NCBI GenBank assembly: GCA_033725935.1
Contig: MU867081.1
Span: 372,001 to 436,000, forward strand
DNA length: 64,000 nucleotides
Direction of reading: 5' to 3'
From: Cladorrhinum sp. PSN259
Lineage: Eukaryota > Ascomycota > Sordariomycetes > Sordariales > Podosporaceae
Shown: in pieces, positions 10,458-21,960 of the stretch
Numbering within the stretch: the stretch's first letter is position 1
How the letters are laid out: every line of letters begins with the position of its first letter
The notes under the pieces: model-generated
Database searches by the model: none
Seen by the model: the letters and a program-made list of their open reading frames with translations, nothing else
What the model was told of the DNA's origin: nothing
Position numbers and translations under genes: made by a program

Positions 10458-11587
10458 TGTTGTGGATGTGATGGATGGTGTTTTGTGATGTGTGTGAATG
10501 TCGACAGTCTCTCGAGCTGAGGAGGGCCAGACTTTTTATCTCTCAGAGTTTCCAATTCCTCATGGTGATACGCCAGGTGTATCGGAGGCCGGATTTCCCT
10601 CGCGGCACGAGCAGGAAATGGCCAGAGGGCCTCGTCTCCGGAGATAATATGCCATATCCAAGTGTTCATTCTATTGGCGTCACGGTTGAATCATTGACTC
10701 CAATGGCCTGCGGAGTGCCGATCCTCGGGCCACCAGGTGTAACCTGGAAGGCGTTTTTCAGCAGAGCGAAAAACGGGTGGCTACTTTTCAGGCATCTGGC
10801 ATCCGGGTACAGCGGAAAGGGATACTAGTTTGCGGTGTGCATTGGGGACAATCGTCCAGTAGCTAGCAATTTCATATCGCTGTTGCTTTGTTCTCCAGTA
10901 CCTCAAATGGTCAGGTATGTATCTCCGAAGAAAATATCGAGCATGTTGCGATGGTTAATCAATTGTCATCCCATCTGGCCCTCTCACACGTCATGACGAC
11001 ATGTTGTGGTTTGGGAGCTCAAATCCAATGATAAAGCTGCACTGACCAGGTGTGACAGGTCGTCCCATGCGCTCCGTACGTACAATACCTTTGTGAACGG
11101 ACGCTTCGGCTTCAGCACCGTTTCAAACACCTCGTTGAACTGCTCGTTATTCCGTATTCCGTCGGTGACGAACCCCAGTGCCGCCGTCAACGGCGCGTTT
11201 AAGAGACGAAAGAGCGATGCGCCGATCATCAATTAAGGGGTGGCGCTAACAATAGCGATTCGTTCAACGTGTACGGAATTATGGAGAGAGGTTGCAATGC
11301 ATCGGGCGATTGCCGCATTTCCCGCCCACTACGGAAGCAAGAGACGGATCTTGATGAAATCATGACAGGAAAGCGAGAGGTCTGAATGACAAATATTGAA
11401 TGCAGAGGAAGGAACATTGGGGTTCGGGAGGCAAACGGCCAATATCGCCGTGGACCATATGAAAGGTCGTGCTTGCCTTTTCTCGAAAGAGACCCCTCCG
11501 AGTCTTTGTTGGGCCTTTCAGTTTCCACGATGAATGAGCAGGTCAATGTGCATAAATAAGGTTGGGACTTGACCAAACCCCCCACCC

Positions 11588-11615
<28 letters not shown>
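11588..11615. repeat. poly(A) tract, 28 bases
   Basis: Uninterrupted A28 followed by purine-rich sequence up to the tRNA-like gene on the opposite strand. Confidence 0.95.
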
Positions 11616-11618
<3 letters not shown>

Positions 11619-11662
11619 AGAAAAAAAGACAAGGAAAAGAAGACGAAAGGGCAGATAATAAC

Positions 11663-11667
11663 AAAAA
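11663..11667 (-). terminator. Pol III T5 terminator of tRNA-like gene
   Basis: On the minus strand TTTTT starts three bases after the discriminator base of the tRNA-like gene, the normal place for RNA polymerase III termination. Confidence 0.6.
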
Positions 11668-11670
11668 GAC

Positions 11671-11791
11671 TGGTCCCGGTCAGGTTCGAACTGACGTCTC
11701 CCGGCCCTTCGCTGACTTCCGCTTTAGGAAATACAACGCTGGGTGAAATCAACGCTGTTGACCAGTTAGCTAACCACTCGCCCACAGGACC
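11671..11791 (-). tRNA. tRNA-like gene with internal insertion, isotype undetermined
   Basis: Read on the minus strand, the ends form a seven-pair acceptor stem (GGTCCTG with CGGGACC, one G-T pair) with A as discriminator base. An A-box-like TGGGCGAGTGGTTAGC with a three-pair D stem follows, and a perfect T arm (GTCAG-TTCGAAC-CTGAC) supplies the B box. A T5 terminator follows. The length of 121 nt is too long for a plain tRNA and suggests an anticodon-loop intron, a long variable arm, or both. The three-pair D stem and A73 resemble leucine tRNAs, but I could not place a canonical anticodon loop with U33. The middle holds a direct repeat CAGCGTTG and the self-complementary TCAACAGCGTTGA. It could be a real intron-bearing tRNA, a pseudogene, or the head of a tRNA-derived SINE. 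Confidence 0.5.
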
Positions 11792-12441
11792 GTACCAATT
11801 GGTGAAAGCTGCTGTTCGAAATCTTGCTCATGAAGGGGAGGTGACTCTGTCATGGCCGGATGTGGCTGGGAAAGAGTCTGGTTGTGGTGGAGGTTGTGGT
11901 TGCGTGGGGTGGGTGAGATCCATGGTTGGCGAAAGGTTCCGGAACTGAGAACATTGATTCGACTTTTCATTCAGGATCAACTTCACCACACCAGCCGATG
12001 GTATCAACCATGAGCCTATGACGACCACGGTCCGTAAAAGCGTCGGATATCTGGACTGCAACCACGCTTCGTTTGATTTGACTGTATAGGAATCTATGCC
12101 GACACTCTTTATCATGCAAGGTTCCCATGTCGTATCACTCCAATCATATTCTTGTGCTCACTCATACCGTAACACCCAACTGCCGACGAGATGCGGGGAT
12201 CACTATCTCAGTCATCCCTCCAACCGGCGTCACACAAAACCAACAGACACGAAAGTAGTGCGCGGGGATCAGGGAGAGCACATCCAAGAGGTTGCATGTT
12301 GCAGGCAATGTTCTTGAATTGCATTCCCCAGGGATTTTTCCCGCCCTTCCACAATGTGAACTCAACCCCTACACCATGTAAAGCAAGTAAAAACATTCCT
12401 GATCATACGTATCAAAAACACCACAAAAAAAAAACCAAACA

Positions 12442-14085
12442 ATGGCATCCTCCTCCCACCTCCCAGAAACATCCCTCTGGGCCAACAGGAAATGCCTCCT
12501 AATCTGCGCCCTCGTCTCGACCGCAAACCTCCAATACGGCCTCGACACCATCACCCTCTCCAACCTCCAAGCCATGCCGGGCTTCCTCAAAGTATTCGGC
12601 TACCCCGATCCCAAACTGACAAGTTCGGGCGGATACGGAATCGACCGCACCTTTCAACAGCTGATAGGCTCCCTCCTGACCCTTGGCGCCTTCTTCTCGT
12701 CAATCTTCTCGGGCCTCTTCGCCCACTACTTTGGCCGTCGACAGGCACTTTGGCTAGCCTGCGTGCTGACAGTCGCCGGCGCGGCAGTCCAAATGTCCAC
12801 AACGCAAAAGGGCGTCGTTTACCTGGGAAGAATCATAACGGGCATCGGCAACGGCTTCCTGGTGACTTTCAGCAACATTTACTGCGCTGAAGCCTCACCC
12901 GCGCATTTGAGAGCCGTCATGGTTGCGTTGTTTGCCGAGTGGACTGTTGTTGGTAGTGTTCTTGCGGGTGTGGTTACTTATGGGATGAGCAGAGATTTGA
13001 CGAGAAAGAGTTATCAAATTCCGCTTGGGTTGCAGTTTGTCATACCCGTGTTTTTGGGGGTTGCGTTGTGGTGGGTGCCTGAGAGCCCGAGGTGGTTGGT
13101 TAATAAGGGGCGGGCGCAGGAAGGGAAGAGAGCGCTGCAGGTGCTGAGAGGGAGTGCGCTAAAAGGGGACGAGTTGGAAATTGAGTGGATGGAGATCGTC
13201 AAGGGGATTGAAGAGGAGAAGAAGGTTACTGCTGGCGGTGTTGGGTGGCTTGACATGTTTCGGGGCACGGATCTGAGGCGGACGCTGTTGTGTTTTTCTG
13301 TTTTGGCTTCCCAGACTGGGAGCGGGTGTTGGTTTCTGTTTAGCTATTCGACGTATTTCCTTGTTGTGTCGGGGTTGAAAGTTGATGAGGCTTTCCGGTT
13401 TTCGATTCTCAAGACTTGTATTGGGTTTGTTGGTGTTCAGGTTGGAATGTATCTCATGAGGCATGTCTTGGGTAGGAGGATGTCGTTGATGATGGGGGCT
13501 TTGACTCAGGGGCTGAGCATGCTGGGCATGGCTCTCGTTGCCACGTTTGTTACGCCCAAGACGGGCTTGAGCAGGGACCTTTTGGTTACGTTTGTTTGCT
13601 TGTTTTATTTCTCCTATGATGCCTTTATTGGAGCGGTAAGCTATCCTGTGGCCACAGAGGTGGTCAGTACCAGGTTGAGGTCGTATACGGTAGGGTCGGC
13701 TATCAGTTTGGGATATCTCTTGGCGTGGGTGACGGGATTCGCCTCGCCGTTCTTTATTAACCCAGGAAGCTTGAACTGGGTATGTAATTTCAACTTCTCA
13801 TCCCGCCACACTGCTTTGATGTTGACATGGAAATAGGGCGCCAAGTATTCCTACATCTGGGCGGTGACAAACCTCCTCTGCGGGATTGTCTTCTTTTTCT
13901 TCTTTCCTGAGACCAAGGGCCGCACGCTGGAAGAAATTGATGAGTTGTTCGAGAGGAGAATTCCGGCCTGGAAGTTTAAGTCTGCCGAAACAAATATTAT
14001 GGAAGAGGCATTGAGAGAAGTCAGAGACAAGGGGATTGAGGCCACCAAGTCTAAGTCTGTTGTCGAGGCGGTTGAGGTTGTCTAA
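12442..14085 (+). CDS. MFS sugar/hexose-family transporter
   Basis: Two exons (12442-13779, 13837-14085; intron 13780-13836, GTATGT...ATAG) give 528 residues with about twelve membrane segments. Family signatures are in order: FGRRQALW after helix 2, GRIITGIGNG in helix 4, PESPRWLVNKGRAQEGKRAL before the central cytoplasmic loop, a second GRR (VLGRRMSL) and the C-terminal PETKGRTLEEIDELF encoded by exon 2. These are the marks of the proton-coupled sugar porter family at the plasma membrane. The transported sugar (monosaccharide or alpha-glucoside) cannot be told. The start at 12442 gives a normal short polar N-terminus. The 3' end is about 200 bases from the HET gene on the same strand. Confidence 0.92.
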
Positions 14086-14288
14086 GGGCTGTACCCAAGG
14101 TCAAACAGATGGCTATGATTCGTCAACCTTCAATATGCTGCAACATTCACTCAGCTTGAGCCTTGGCGCAGCGAATTAATGCCCAAACCCCCGCTTCTCT
14201 TTTCCAAATTCCAGCTGAAAGTCTTTCATCTTCATCGTCGTAATCAATATTCATCAAACCTAGAGACGAATACATCACACAGCCAGCC

Positions 14289-16520
14289 ATGCGTCTAATC
14301 AACGTACACACACTTCAACTTCACGAGTTCTTCGGATCGCAAATCCCACAGTTTCAGTATGCGATTCTCTCGCACATGTGGGAAGATGAAGAGGTCACCT
14401 TCCAGGAGATGCAGTCCTTGAAGGACAATCCGGCCGTCAGGGACAAGAAGGGCTTCTCAAAGATTCATCTCACTTGCGAGCAAGCCAAGAGGGAGGGCCT
14501 CGAATGGGCCTGGGTTGACACCTGTTGCATCGACAAATCCAGCAGTGCTGAGCTGTCAGAGGCCATCAATTCCATGTACACCTGGTATGCGAGAAGCAAA
14601 ATCTGTTACGCCTATCTCAACGACGCTGAAGAGATGCTCGATATCGATGAGAGTAGGTGGTTTACTCGTGGTTGGACTCTCCAGGAACTCATTGCGCCAT
14701 CTGCCGTCAGTTTTTTTGTCAGACATTGGGAGTTTATAGGGACACGCAACTCGCTCACCAGTTTCCTCAGTTTTATTACTGGGATACCCCCCTCACTCCT
14801 CTACCCAAATGGTGCCTCCATTATGTCCGCCGGGCTAGGAAATTTCAGCGTTGCTCAGAGAATGTCATGGGCATCCAAGCGACAAACGACCAGAGAAGAA
14901 GACATGGCCTATTGCCTTCTCGGCATATTCGACATCCACATGCCACTCTTGTACGGAGAGGGTTCCAAGGCTTTTATGAGACTTCAAGAGGAAATCATCA
15001 AACACATCGACGACCATACTCTGTTTGCATGGCCAGTCGATGCTCAGAGCCCAGCCGCGTGGTCAATCGGATCTGTTCTAGCCAAGTCGCCAGCTGACTT
15101 TGCCGCCTGTTCGAGCATCGAAGTTCTGTGGGAAGAGGTCGGGGACCCTTCTGTCTTGACCAAAAAGGGGCTCCACATTCACGCGCCCCTTATCCCGCTG
15201 GAACTTCCTGACACGACGCGCCTCCACAACTATGGCAGTGAGAATGCCTACTCCCGCAGGGGAATCCAACCTCCTCAGCTGTTTCAGCTTGTTTTAAACT
15301 GCCGACTTGATGGGTCCCCTCATTCACATATTGTACTATGGTTATTCCAAGATGATCATATTTTTGGCCGTGTTATGGCACCAGGCTTTCAGGAGTTGAA
15401 GGGGAGCAAGGACAACTTCACCAACTTGGACAAGGACTTCAGACGCATATATATCAGAACAAAACCGCTAGAAGAGGAAGACCAGCCATTTACTGGCGGC
15501 GGGTTTCACTTTCATGGAGTCCCTCTCACATTCTTTCACTCTTTGTACGATAACTTCTCCGAGCCTCTCTGGGAGAAGGGATGGAGTCTGGTTGCTAGCA
15601 ACGAACGGCATGTGGGCTCAGAGATTCGTTCTTCTGCCGAGATCCATGCATGTACACATCGCAAATACAAGCAGCTCAAAAGCCAGATTTTCATATCATC
15701 GGGTAGCTTCACCGGTCCAGCCGACTCTACAACTTCCATAACAACTGGGTTATGGGAGAAGAAGATGTTGCCTAGGGCTACGATATACGACATGCTGCTC
15801 GTAGGGGAGCCTGAATGGACGACATGTCCCGCTCTTGTCTGCGGGACTGTTCAGAAGAAGAGGACGGGGGAATTAAGTGATGCAGGTTTGCTCTTCTGGT
15901 TTGCAGCTTCAAGAGAAGCCCATGATTTAGAAGGTCAGCTACCAACCTGTTCCTTTATGGAGAACTACCACCCACCAATCATCTACCCGAATGGACAAAC
16001 TGGTGAGTTGGCTATTCTAAAGGCCAAATGCAGCAAAACCATCATTGAGATTCTCATCTATAGAGAACCCACCTCACACGGCCAGGGGACAGGATTGACA
16101 TCTGATGAGGCACAAACAAGACCTCACTTTCTGTTCATCTTTAGCTCGTACTCTACCCGCAAAGGGACCAAGGAAAAACCCTCGCTTCTTGATGATTACA
16201 GAACTCTTGGAAGACTAGGCAACACCAAAAGGGATGTGAACCTCGGTATGGCAAAATACACCAGAATGAAGTTTGATAGCGACATGGTGGAGGAAGGCAT
16301 GTTTCCTATTGATGAGATGCTTGAGCAAAGAAGGAAGAGACATACAGACAAGGTCAAGCGAGATGGTGGGAAAGAGCCGCGTGGTGTTGACAAACACTCT
16401 TTGGAATGGTGTCGGTTGTATATTTTTGAGCAACAGGAAACCGGTAAGAGATTACCACAAGCACGCTGGGAACAAAGGTTTCGAAGGGATGGGTCTTGCG
16501 AGTTACCAGTTCAGCTCTAA
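14289..16520 (+). CDS. HET-domain (heterokaryon incompatibility) protein
   Basis: Single-exon gene, 743 residues. The HET domain covers about residues 1-170: it opens with the MRLINVHTLQLHEF type leader, then YAILSHMWEDEEVTF, the block EWAWVDTCCIDKSSSAELSEAI, and the block SRWFTRGWTLQELIAPS that closes with VSFF. The region beyond it has the conserved EEDMAYCLLGIFDIHMPLLYGEG segment of this NACHT-less HET subgroup. The remaining ~480 residues are not recognised. HET proteins mediate or trigger cell death upon fusion of incompatible fungal strains or other non-self recognition, through a TIR-like domain fold. Whether this one is active in incompatibility is unknown; most family members in a genome are untested. 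The start is at an ATG with A at -3 (CCAGCCATGC). Confidence 0.93.
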   Translation: MRLINVHTLQLHEFFGSQIPQFQYAILSHMWEDEEVTFQEMQSLKDNPAVRDKKGFSKIHLTCEQAKREGLEWAWVDTCCIDKSSSAELSEAINSMYTWYARSKICYAYLNDAEEMLDIDESRWFTRGWTLQELIAPSAVSFFVRHWEFIGTRNSLTSFLSFITGIPPSLLYPNGASIMSAGLGNFSVAQRMSWASKRQTTREEDMAYCLLGIFDIHMPLLYGEGSKAFMRLQEEIIKHIDDHTLFAWPVDAQSPAAWSIGSVLAKSPADFAACSSIEVLWEEVGDPSVLTKKGLHIHAPLIPLELPDTTRLHNYGSENAYSRRGIQPPQLFQLVLNCRLDGSPHSHIVLWLFQDDHIFGRVMAPGFQELKGSKDNFTNLDKDFRRIYIRTKPLEEEDQPFTGGGFHFHGVPLTFFHSLYDNFSEPLWEKGWSLVASNERHVGSEIRSSAEIHACTHRKYKQLKSQIFISSGSFTGPADSTTSITTGLWEKKMLPRATIYDMLLVGEPEWTTCPALVCGTVQKKRTGELSDAGLLFWFAASREAHDLEGQLPTCSFMENYHPPIIYPNGQTGELAILKAKCSKTIIEILIYREPTSHGQGTGLTSDEAQTRPHFLFIFSSYSTRKGTKEKPSLLDDYRTLGRLGNTKRDVNLGMAKYTRMKFDSDMVEEGMFPIDEMLEQRRKRHTDKVKRDGGKEPRGVDKHSLEWCRLYIFEQQETGKRLPQARWEQRFRRDGSCELPVQL

Positions 16521-18028
16521 AGGAAGAGTCAGTAACATGTATTTGCTTTGCTATCCATCACCAACTGGGAAGAACCTCTTTCAGAAGTTACACCCTCACC
16601 ATAACCGAGAAATCAAAGAGTCCATCACCTCCATCTGCCCTACTGGCAATCAACCCCAAAATCTCACCCACGAACAAAACACTACGTCATCCCACTTCCC
16701 AAGGTTACCTCCCAGCGGCACATGCCCACAACTCAAAAGAAGCATGTGAACGCTTGCAGGACATGGCGGAAATGGCTCCTCTACAGTCCCACTCATCAGG
16801 CTACCTGCATCCTGCTGCATCCTGCATCGGATATCCGCACCCATTCATTCATCATGCACCTCCAAAAGATCCCGAGAAAGCGGCATACATCCCGCAGAAC
16901 TAGGTGGCGTCAACTAGTAGCCAGTATTTCCAATAAACATCCAAGACATTCTGAGCCCGCTGAATAAAAGATGGTGGGGCCGCTCCAAGCGCCTAGGTAG
17001 GCATGCGGTTCAAAGAAGCCTAGCATACCGAGAGCACAAACCCTACTCATTCATCCCAGGCAGTCAAACCACGACATGGTCCTGTCGTCCCAATCTCCAT
17101 CTGAGAAAAATTAAATCCCAGAGTGCAATTTCCAATTCTTTTCTTGCCACTTTCAATCCAACAAATCAAGATGTGAGTAGCATCTAGGCAGTCAAACGAT
17201 CGAAGCGCGCAAGTGCGTGGACGGTGGGTGAGTCAAGGGTCCGGGACGGATGATTCAATGAATGTCTCAGATATACGATACTACCTGAAACACGCAAGCT
17301 GAATCCTACCATACATGTACGTACATGATACATGAGAGCAAGATAAGAGATATAATTCAATAGGCCTAAACATATGAAAGAGAAAAAAACAAGAGATAAG
17401 GTTGAGGGCCCTTACAATGTCTTTGGGTGAACTAAATGCCCTCTCTTTGCCCCTTTTGGTATTTATTTAACCCTCTTTCATTATCTATTTACGTTCCTTT
17501 AATACCTATTCAGCTAACCGACAAGGGCATTCCAAATACCCTTTAAGCATGATGGATATGCTGCTCATCCAGTGCACAAAGTAATTCCTCTCATCACGGA
17601 CCAGAATCAGGATCAAAGACATAATAGCAAGAAAAATAAATTAAAAGAATTAAATATTTCAGCCCCAAGGAAACTTGGTCTAACTTTCACATCACTCATC
17701 CATCGCCGGACTGGTTTAGTCATCAATATCCCCCCTTGACTCGGACTTTGTTCGTGTCGAACATTGATGTTGGCCAAAACAAGCTCCAAGTTGCCCACCA
17801 CACACAAAGAATTTTTATTATTAAAAAAAAAAACGACCAGCCTTCAAGTTCTTTTATCTCCAAACACGGAAAAGGGATAAATAAAAACCAAATCATCACA
17901 TAAAACAGGGCAGTAACACCAAATTCCAGTCACGCGGGGGCGTAAACAAGAACAAACGGATGGATCAACAGCCTCCAGTACGTAAAACCAGTTTATCAAA
18001 TCCAACCAACAAATCCAAAACATCCGAC

Positions 18029-18077
18029 ACACATACACACACGCACACGCACACGCACACGCACACACGCACACACA
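18029..18077. repeat. imperfect (CA/CACG)n simple repeat
   Basis: CACACATACACACACGCACACGCACACGC-like sequence, CA dinucleotides interrupted by G. Minus-strand frames through it read as Cys/Val/Ala repeats and are not genes. Confidence 0.85.
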
Positions 18078-20162
18078 CTGAACTTGCAAAGTTGCAATAC
18101 GAGGTAAAGCAGGCTGATCCCACAGAGGTCTAAACCATAACTAGAATTCTCAAAGTCGGCTGATAAGCCACACTATGAAACTGGAACCGGTGTGATGAGG
18201 GAGACAAGAAAAAAAACAAGATAGATTAAAAACCGAGTAGGGATATACCCCTTTCTGTCATGGCATGTGGTTGCATGTGGTTGCATGCTCTACTCTGCCA
18301 GTGGCGTGGTGTAGCAGATCCCGGAATATCATCTAACCCAGAGCAAGGCAACAACAACAAGAGTTAAAAAAAAATTAAAAAAAAATTCACTGAATGACAC
18401 ACAAAAAAGCATTCTCACAAAACAATAAAAATACGACCATTCCCAATAAAGTTGGGTGGCATGCATATGAGGGAAAGTGCATCGGACGTTTTTGGATGGG
18501 GTGGTGACAGGATAAGCTCCGTGATTTGTGGAGGCAACGATCACACACCCACCACACACACAATTTGGACAGACACAAACTGGTAACCCCGCTGCCAGTG
18601 ATACATACCCCGATGGATGGACGCATGGATGGATGGACACCTATAGTCGTGCGCGAGGGAGAGGGAGAGGGAGGGAGGGAGGGAAGGCCGGGCGCAAGAA
18701 TCCAGGGTTGGTTTTTTTGCTTGGCCGGGGTTCCGTGACGGATAGTGATCTAGTACCAATCTGTGTTGGTTGCCGGAAACTCGTCTCCGAGCCGGGCTGA
18801 AGGGAGGGAGATCTTGATCAACAAAGCGGACAGAAGGTCTCATGAGATCCTGCCATTCAGCATGCTAACAAGACATGAAGAACGCTAGACGCTGTTATGG
18901 TGAATAGCGGGGTATGCCGCTTCGTGTGGGGAAAAGTCAAGAAGCGGAGCATTCCTACCCGGACCATGGTGGCTTGGCGAGGGATCAGGGAGGCAGACGA
19001 CGACGACGACGACAACCCAAGTGCCGCTGTGGAAACATGATTTTGGTCTCTTGGAGGGAGATGGCATCGGGAGACGGAACAAGGATGTTGACTAGTGGCC
19101 TGTAGTTTATGCACAGCTGGAGCTAAAAACGGCAAAGTGTGGAGAAGTCGTTGGTGGTGGTGGTGGTGTGTGTGGTGTGGTGTGGTGAGGTGATTTGAAC
19201 AAAAGGGTGGGGGGATGATGAGTTTTGGCCCGACAAGACCGATATCTCAGTGATTTCGATTTATGACTGCTGATCTTGTGATGCTGCGAAGGACCTGCCG
19301 GAGAAAAAAGATGCTCTCGAGCCCCCATCATGGGATCATCGCTCTGGTCTGTTGTGTTTTGTTGACACCAGCTGAGAGCAAAGTCTTGATGTTAAGATTG
19401 TACACAAATGCATATGCAGAACCCCGAGAGACAGGGGTGGCATTGCCTAATTCCGTGCAGCTCTGCAGCGCCACCGCGCATGATAGGTCTGGAGAAGGGG
19501 ATCGTCGCGCGGCTCTGGGATGGTAGATGCGTGCTTCATTGGCCCGATGATGAAGGTTACCATTGACATGCACACATGCAACCGAGCTCCATGTCAATCT
19601 CAGCATCGTAGGAAACACAGATGCCGTATGGGGGTCACCGAGGAATGACCGTCTGGTTCTGTCAATTCTCAGGTCTTACTTGCTGATGCGAGAATCATGT
19701 TTCCTTCTTCTTTCGGTCGGTGCATGTCGCTCGGTAATGTGTTCAGCCGTAGTTTGTGCAAAGTCCATCTATTGGACATGAGCGGATTCTGACCTGTCAG
19801 ATGGGAGTCGCTGGCCACACTAAACCGCGAGGCCGAGGGTTGATGGATGTTGGAGACACTTTTGCTTTCGCTGACAGCGGTGAGTTGGAAATCCACAGGG
19901 AATGGGAAATAGGGAAAACCGGTTAGTGCTGCACCACCCACAAAGCGGCCCATGCCCACTTAAACGGGCACACCCCGCCCCCGCTCCAGTCTGGGGACTG
20001 TGAGTCTGGGACCGACGGTTTCCTATCTGTCGCCTTATCGCGTATTTGAACGAGGATGAGGAGGCCGGGGTGCGCTTCCCCAGATCACAACTTCAAACAG
20101 AGTGTTCCGATCCTATCAGGATGGCGCGGAGAATGTAGCATCCAGATTGTGCAGATGCGCCT

Positions 20163-20465
20163 TTGAAACTTGGCAACATCATGATGGGCCGACATCGATC
20201 CGCCGAGCGAGGGGAACTTTCCAGGCTGGAGATTATAAACGACCCCTTTTGCTGCATAGAGGAAGTCCCTTACGACAGCGACAAAGACCCGGCCAAGCCG
20301 AGCATATTTGCGAAGAGAAGTCAGACCGTTTCGAAGCCGCCTGAGCCGGTTGCGAACTTGGCGTCATATCCTAAGTCGCCTTTTGAGAGGCTATGTCAGA
20401 TCCAACAGCCCTACCTTGATCTGAATCGCCTGGTCGCCAAATCCAACACGTTGGTTCCCTCGTGA
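20163..20465 (+). CDS. possible small protein, unrecognised (100 aa)
   Basis: An ATG at 20163 (or Met6/Met7) opens a 100-residue frame with a mixed, coding-like composition rich in Asp, Lys, Pro and Ser, containing FCCIEEVPYDSDKDPAKPS. No signal peptide, membrane segment or known motif. It stands alone in a 5.4-kb gap. It may be one exon of a longer gene or chance. Confidence 0.25.
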   Translation: MKLGNIMMGRHRSAERGELSRLEIINDPFCCIEEVPYDSDKDPAKPSIFAKRSQTVSKPPEPVANLASYPKSPFERLCQIQQPYLDLNRLVAKSNTLVPS

Positions 20466-21960
20466 TCAAGCAGCTGAGGTGGCTTCCACCTTCAAAGTCC
20501 ACACACCGACACCAAGGGCTCTAGCGCGCCAACCCCGCTAGTTGCACACCTGGCCTGGGGGAGAATCACCTTGTGTGTGTGTGCGTGTGAGTCTTGTCAC
20601 TTGAGGTTGGCGAACCTCAACTTCAACTTGAACTTTAACAAGACTTGCCTGGCTCCATGAGTAAAAATCCTGTAATTTTTACATCCATTGACCAGATGCT
20701 CGAAACCGGTGACCCCCACGCCTAGAGCCTGCATCAGTGTTTTCCCGGAAGGAACACTCACTGGATTACGAATAGGGAGCGGCTGGATGTGGTGCACCTG
20801 CCCCTCCCATGGATGTTTCTCACTGTCACTGGCAGGCGTGACGGCAGCGGTCAACATGAACTTGCAGCAGCCGGCAGCAGCGCCCCTCAGAAGCGCCCAG
20901 AGAGAAGCGACAGACGGGACCCACATTTCTGCCGAGGAATCTGCCTCTCGTCCCTCGCCCAAAAAATGATCTTGACGAGCATTGACGAACGACGATTCAC
21001 CTCTAAAATGGCACTGTCCCACCACACCAGAGTGCCGGGTCAACACTCGAGTCAAGTTGCCTGCATTGCATTTTGTCATTCTTGAATTTCTTGCGAGCTT
21101 TTCTGAGTCTCCTGAGAGCCGACAGCCTACCAAGCACTCCACTGCACGCTTGCCGTATCGGGTACCTTGTTAGTAGCATAGTGTACTTCCATTTCATTTG
21201 GACAAAAAAGTGAATATCCATCCCGAGTCACTTCGCCGTGTCTCACCTTTCACATCAGACTGGCACCGTATCGAGCTCGTCGTCATCTTGGGCCTTGATT
21301 ACCTGCAGTGACTTCCAAATCAGTCCAAGCCGGGACCTGGTTGTTCAGAGGAGGTGACACAGGTACCGTCAGGCGTCTTTCGATATTGGGGCGCGGTGGA
21401 TATCCCCTCTTCCCGTCTCCAAGTCCCTCCCTGTCACTGCCCGCCCGGGCCTTTAAACCCTGCCCTGAGACCCTCCCCTCCAGCACGAAGCTCCGGGCTG
21501 TTCTAGCGACCATCCCTCTGCCCGCCCAGCAAAGCAACTCTCGGCTCGCCACATTCATACATGCCGCCGCTATCTTCGACGAGCTCCCCTCATCATCCTC
21601 ACCTCCTCTTCCTTATCAGACCACGACCTCGACCTCGATCTCGAATTCAACATAGCTTAAACCCGAAATTTCCGACGAGCTTGGAACCATCTTCTTTTCA
21701 CCCGATCTTTTCACCAGGACAATAACTCTATTTCGGCGGCCGCTGCTCCCAATTGACGGCTGGCCGCTGCCCGCGATTATTGCCTTCCAGGCTCCCGCTG
21801 CCCCTCAATCCGCAACCCGCAATCCGCAATCCGCTTCTTCGGCGCCGCGCAAAAGAAATCGGGCCGCCGCCCCTCCACCAACGCCCAAATCTCCTCTTCG
21901 TCCACCGCCCGCTACGCACCACTCTTTCGCGACACATCCAGGTGGCAACACGCAAAAACT

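Larger units (their letters stand above)
10458..12441. other. intergenic region carrying a tRNA-like gene
   Basis: About 2 kb between the divergent A-T-R and MFS genes, thus containing both promoters. The only supported gene is the tRNA-like element at 11671-11791. There is an A28 run at 11588-11615. Short open frames here have no recognisable content. Confidence 0.6.
16521..21960. other. long intergenic region (5.4 kb), no supported gene except a weak candidate
   Basis: I see no protein with recognisable domains on either strand. The region has CA/AC-rich simple sequence (18029-18077), purine-rich tracts (18655-18690), a (GAC/GAT)n-like stretch near 18995-19013, and one weak small-ORF candidate at 20163-20465. 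Pyrimidine-rich sequence at 21400-21950 is probably promoter and 5' leader of the CCCH gene. Confidence 0.5.

Noticed and set aside
18514..18843. Overlapping small frames on both strands near 18.6 kb
   Set aside because: Purine- and CA-rich simple sequence; no motif and poor start contexts.
20597..21142. Minus-strand 181-aa frame in the 5.4-kb gap
   Set aside because: No domain, biased composition and no splice partners; indistinguishable from chance in G+C-rich DNA.
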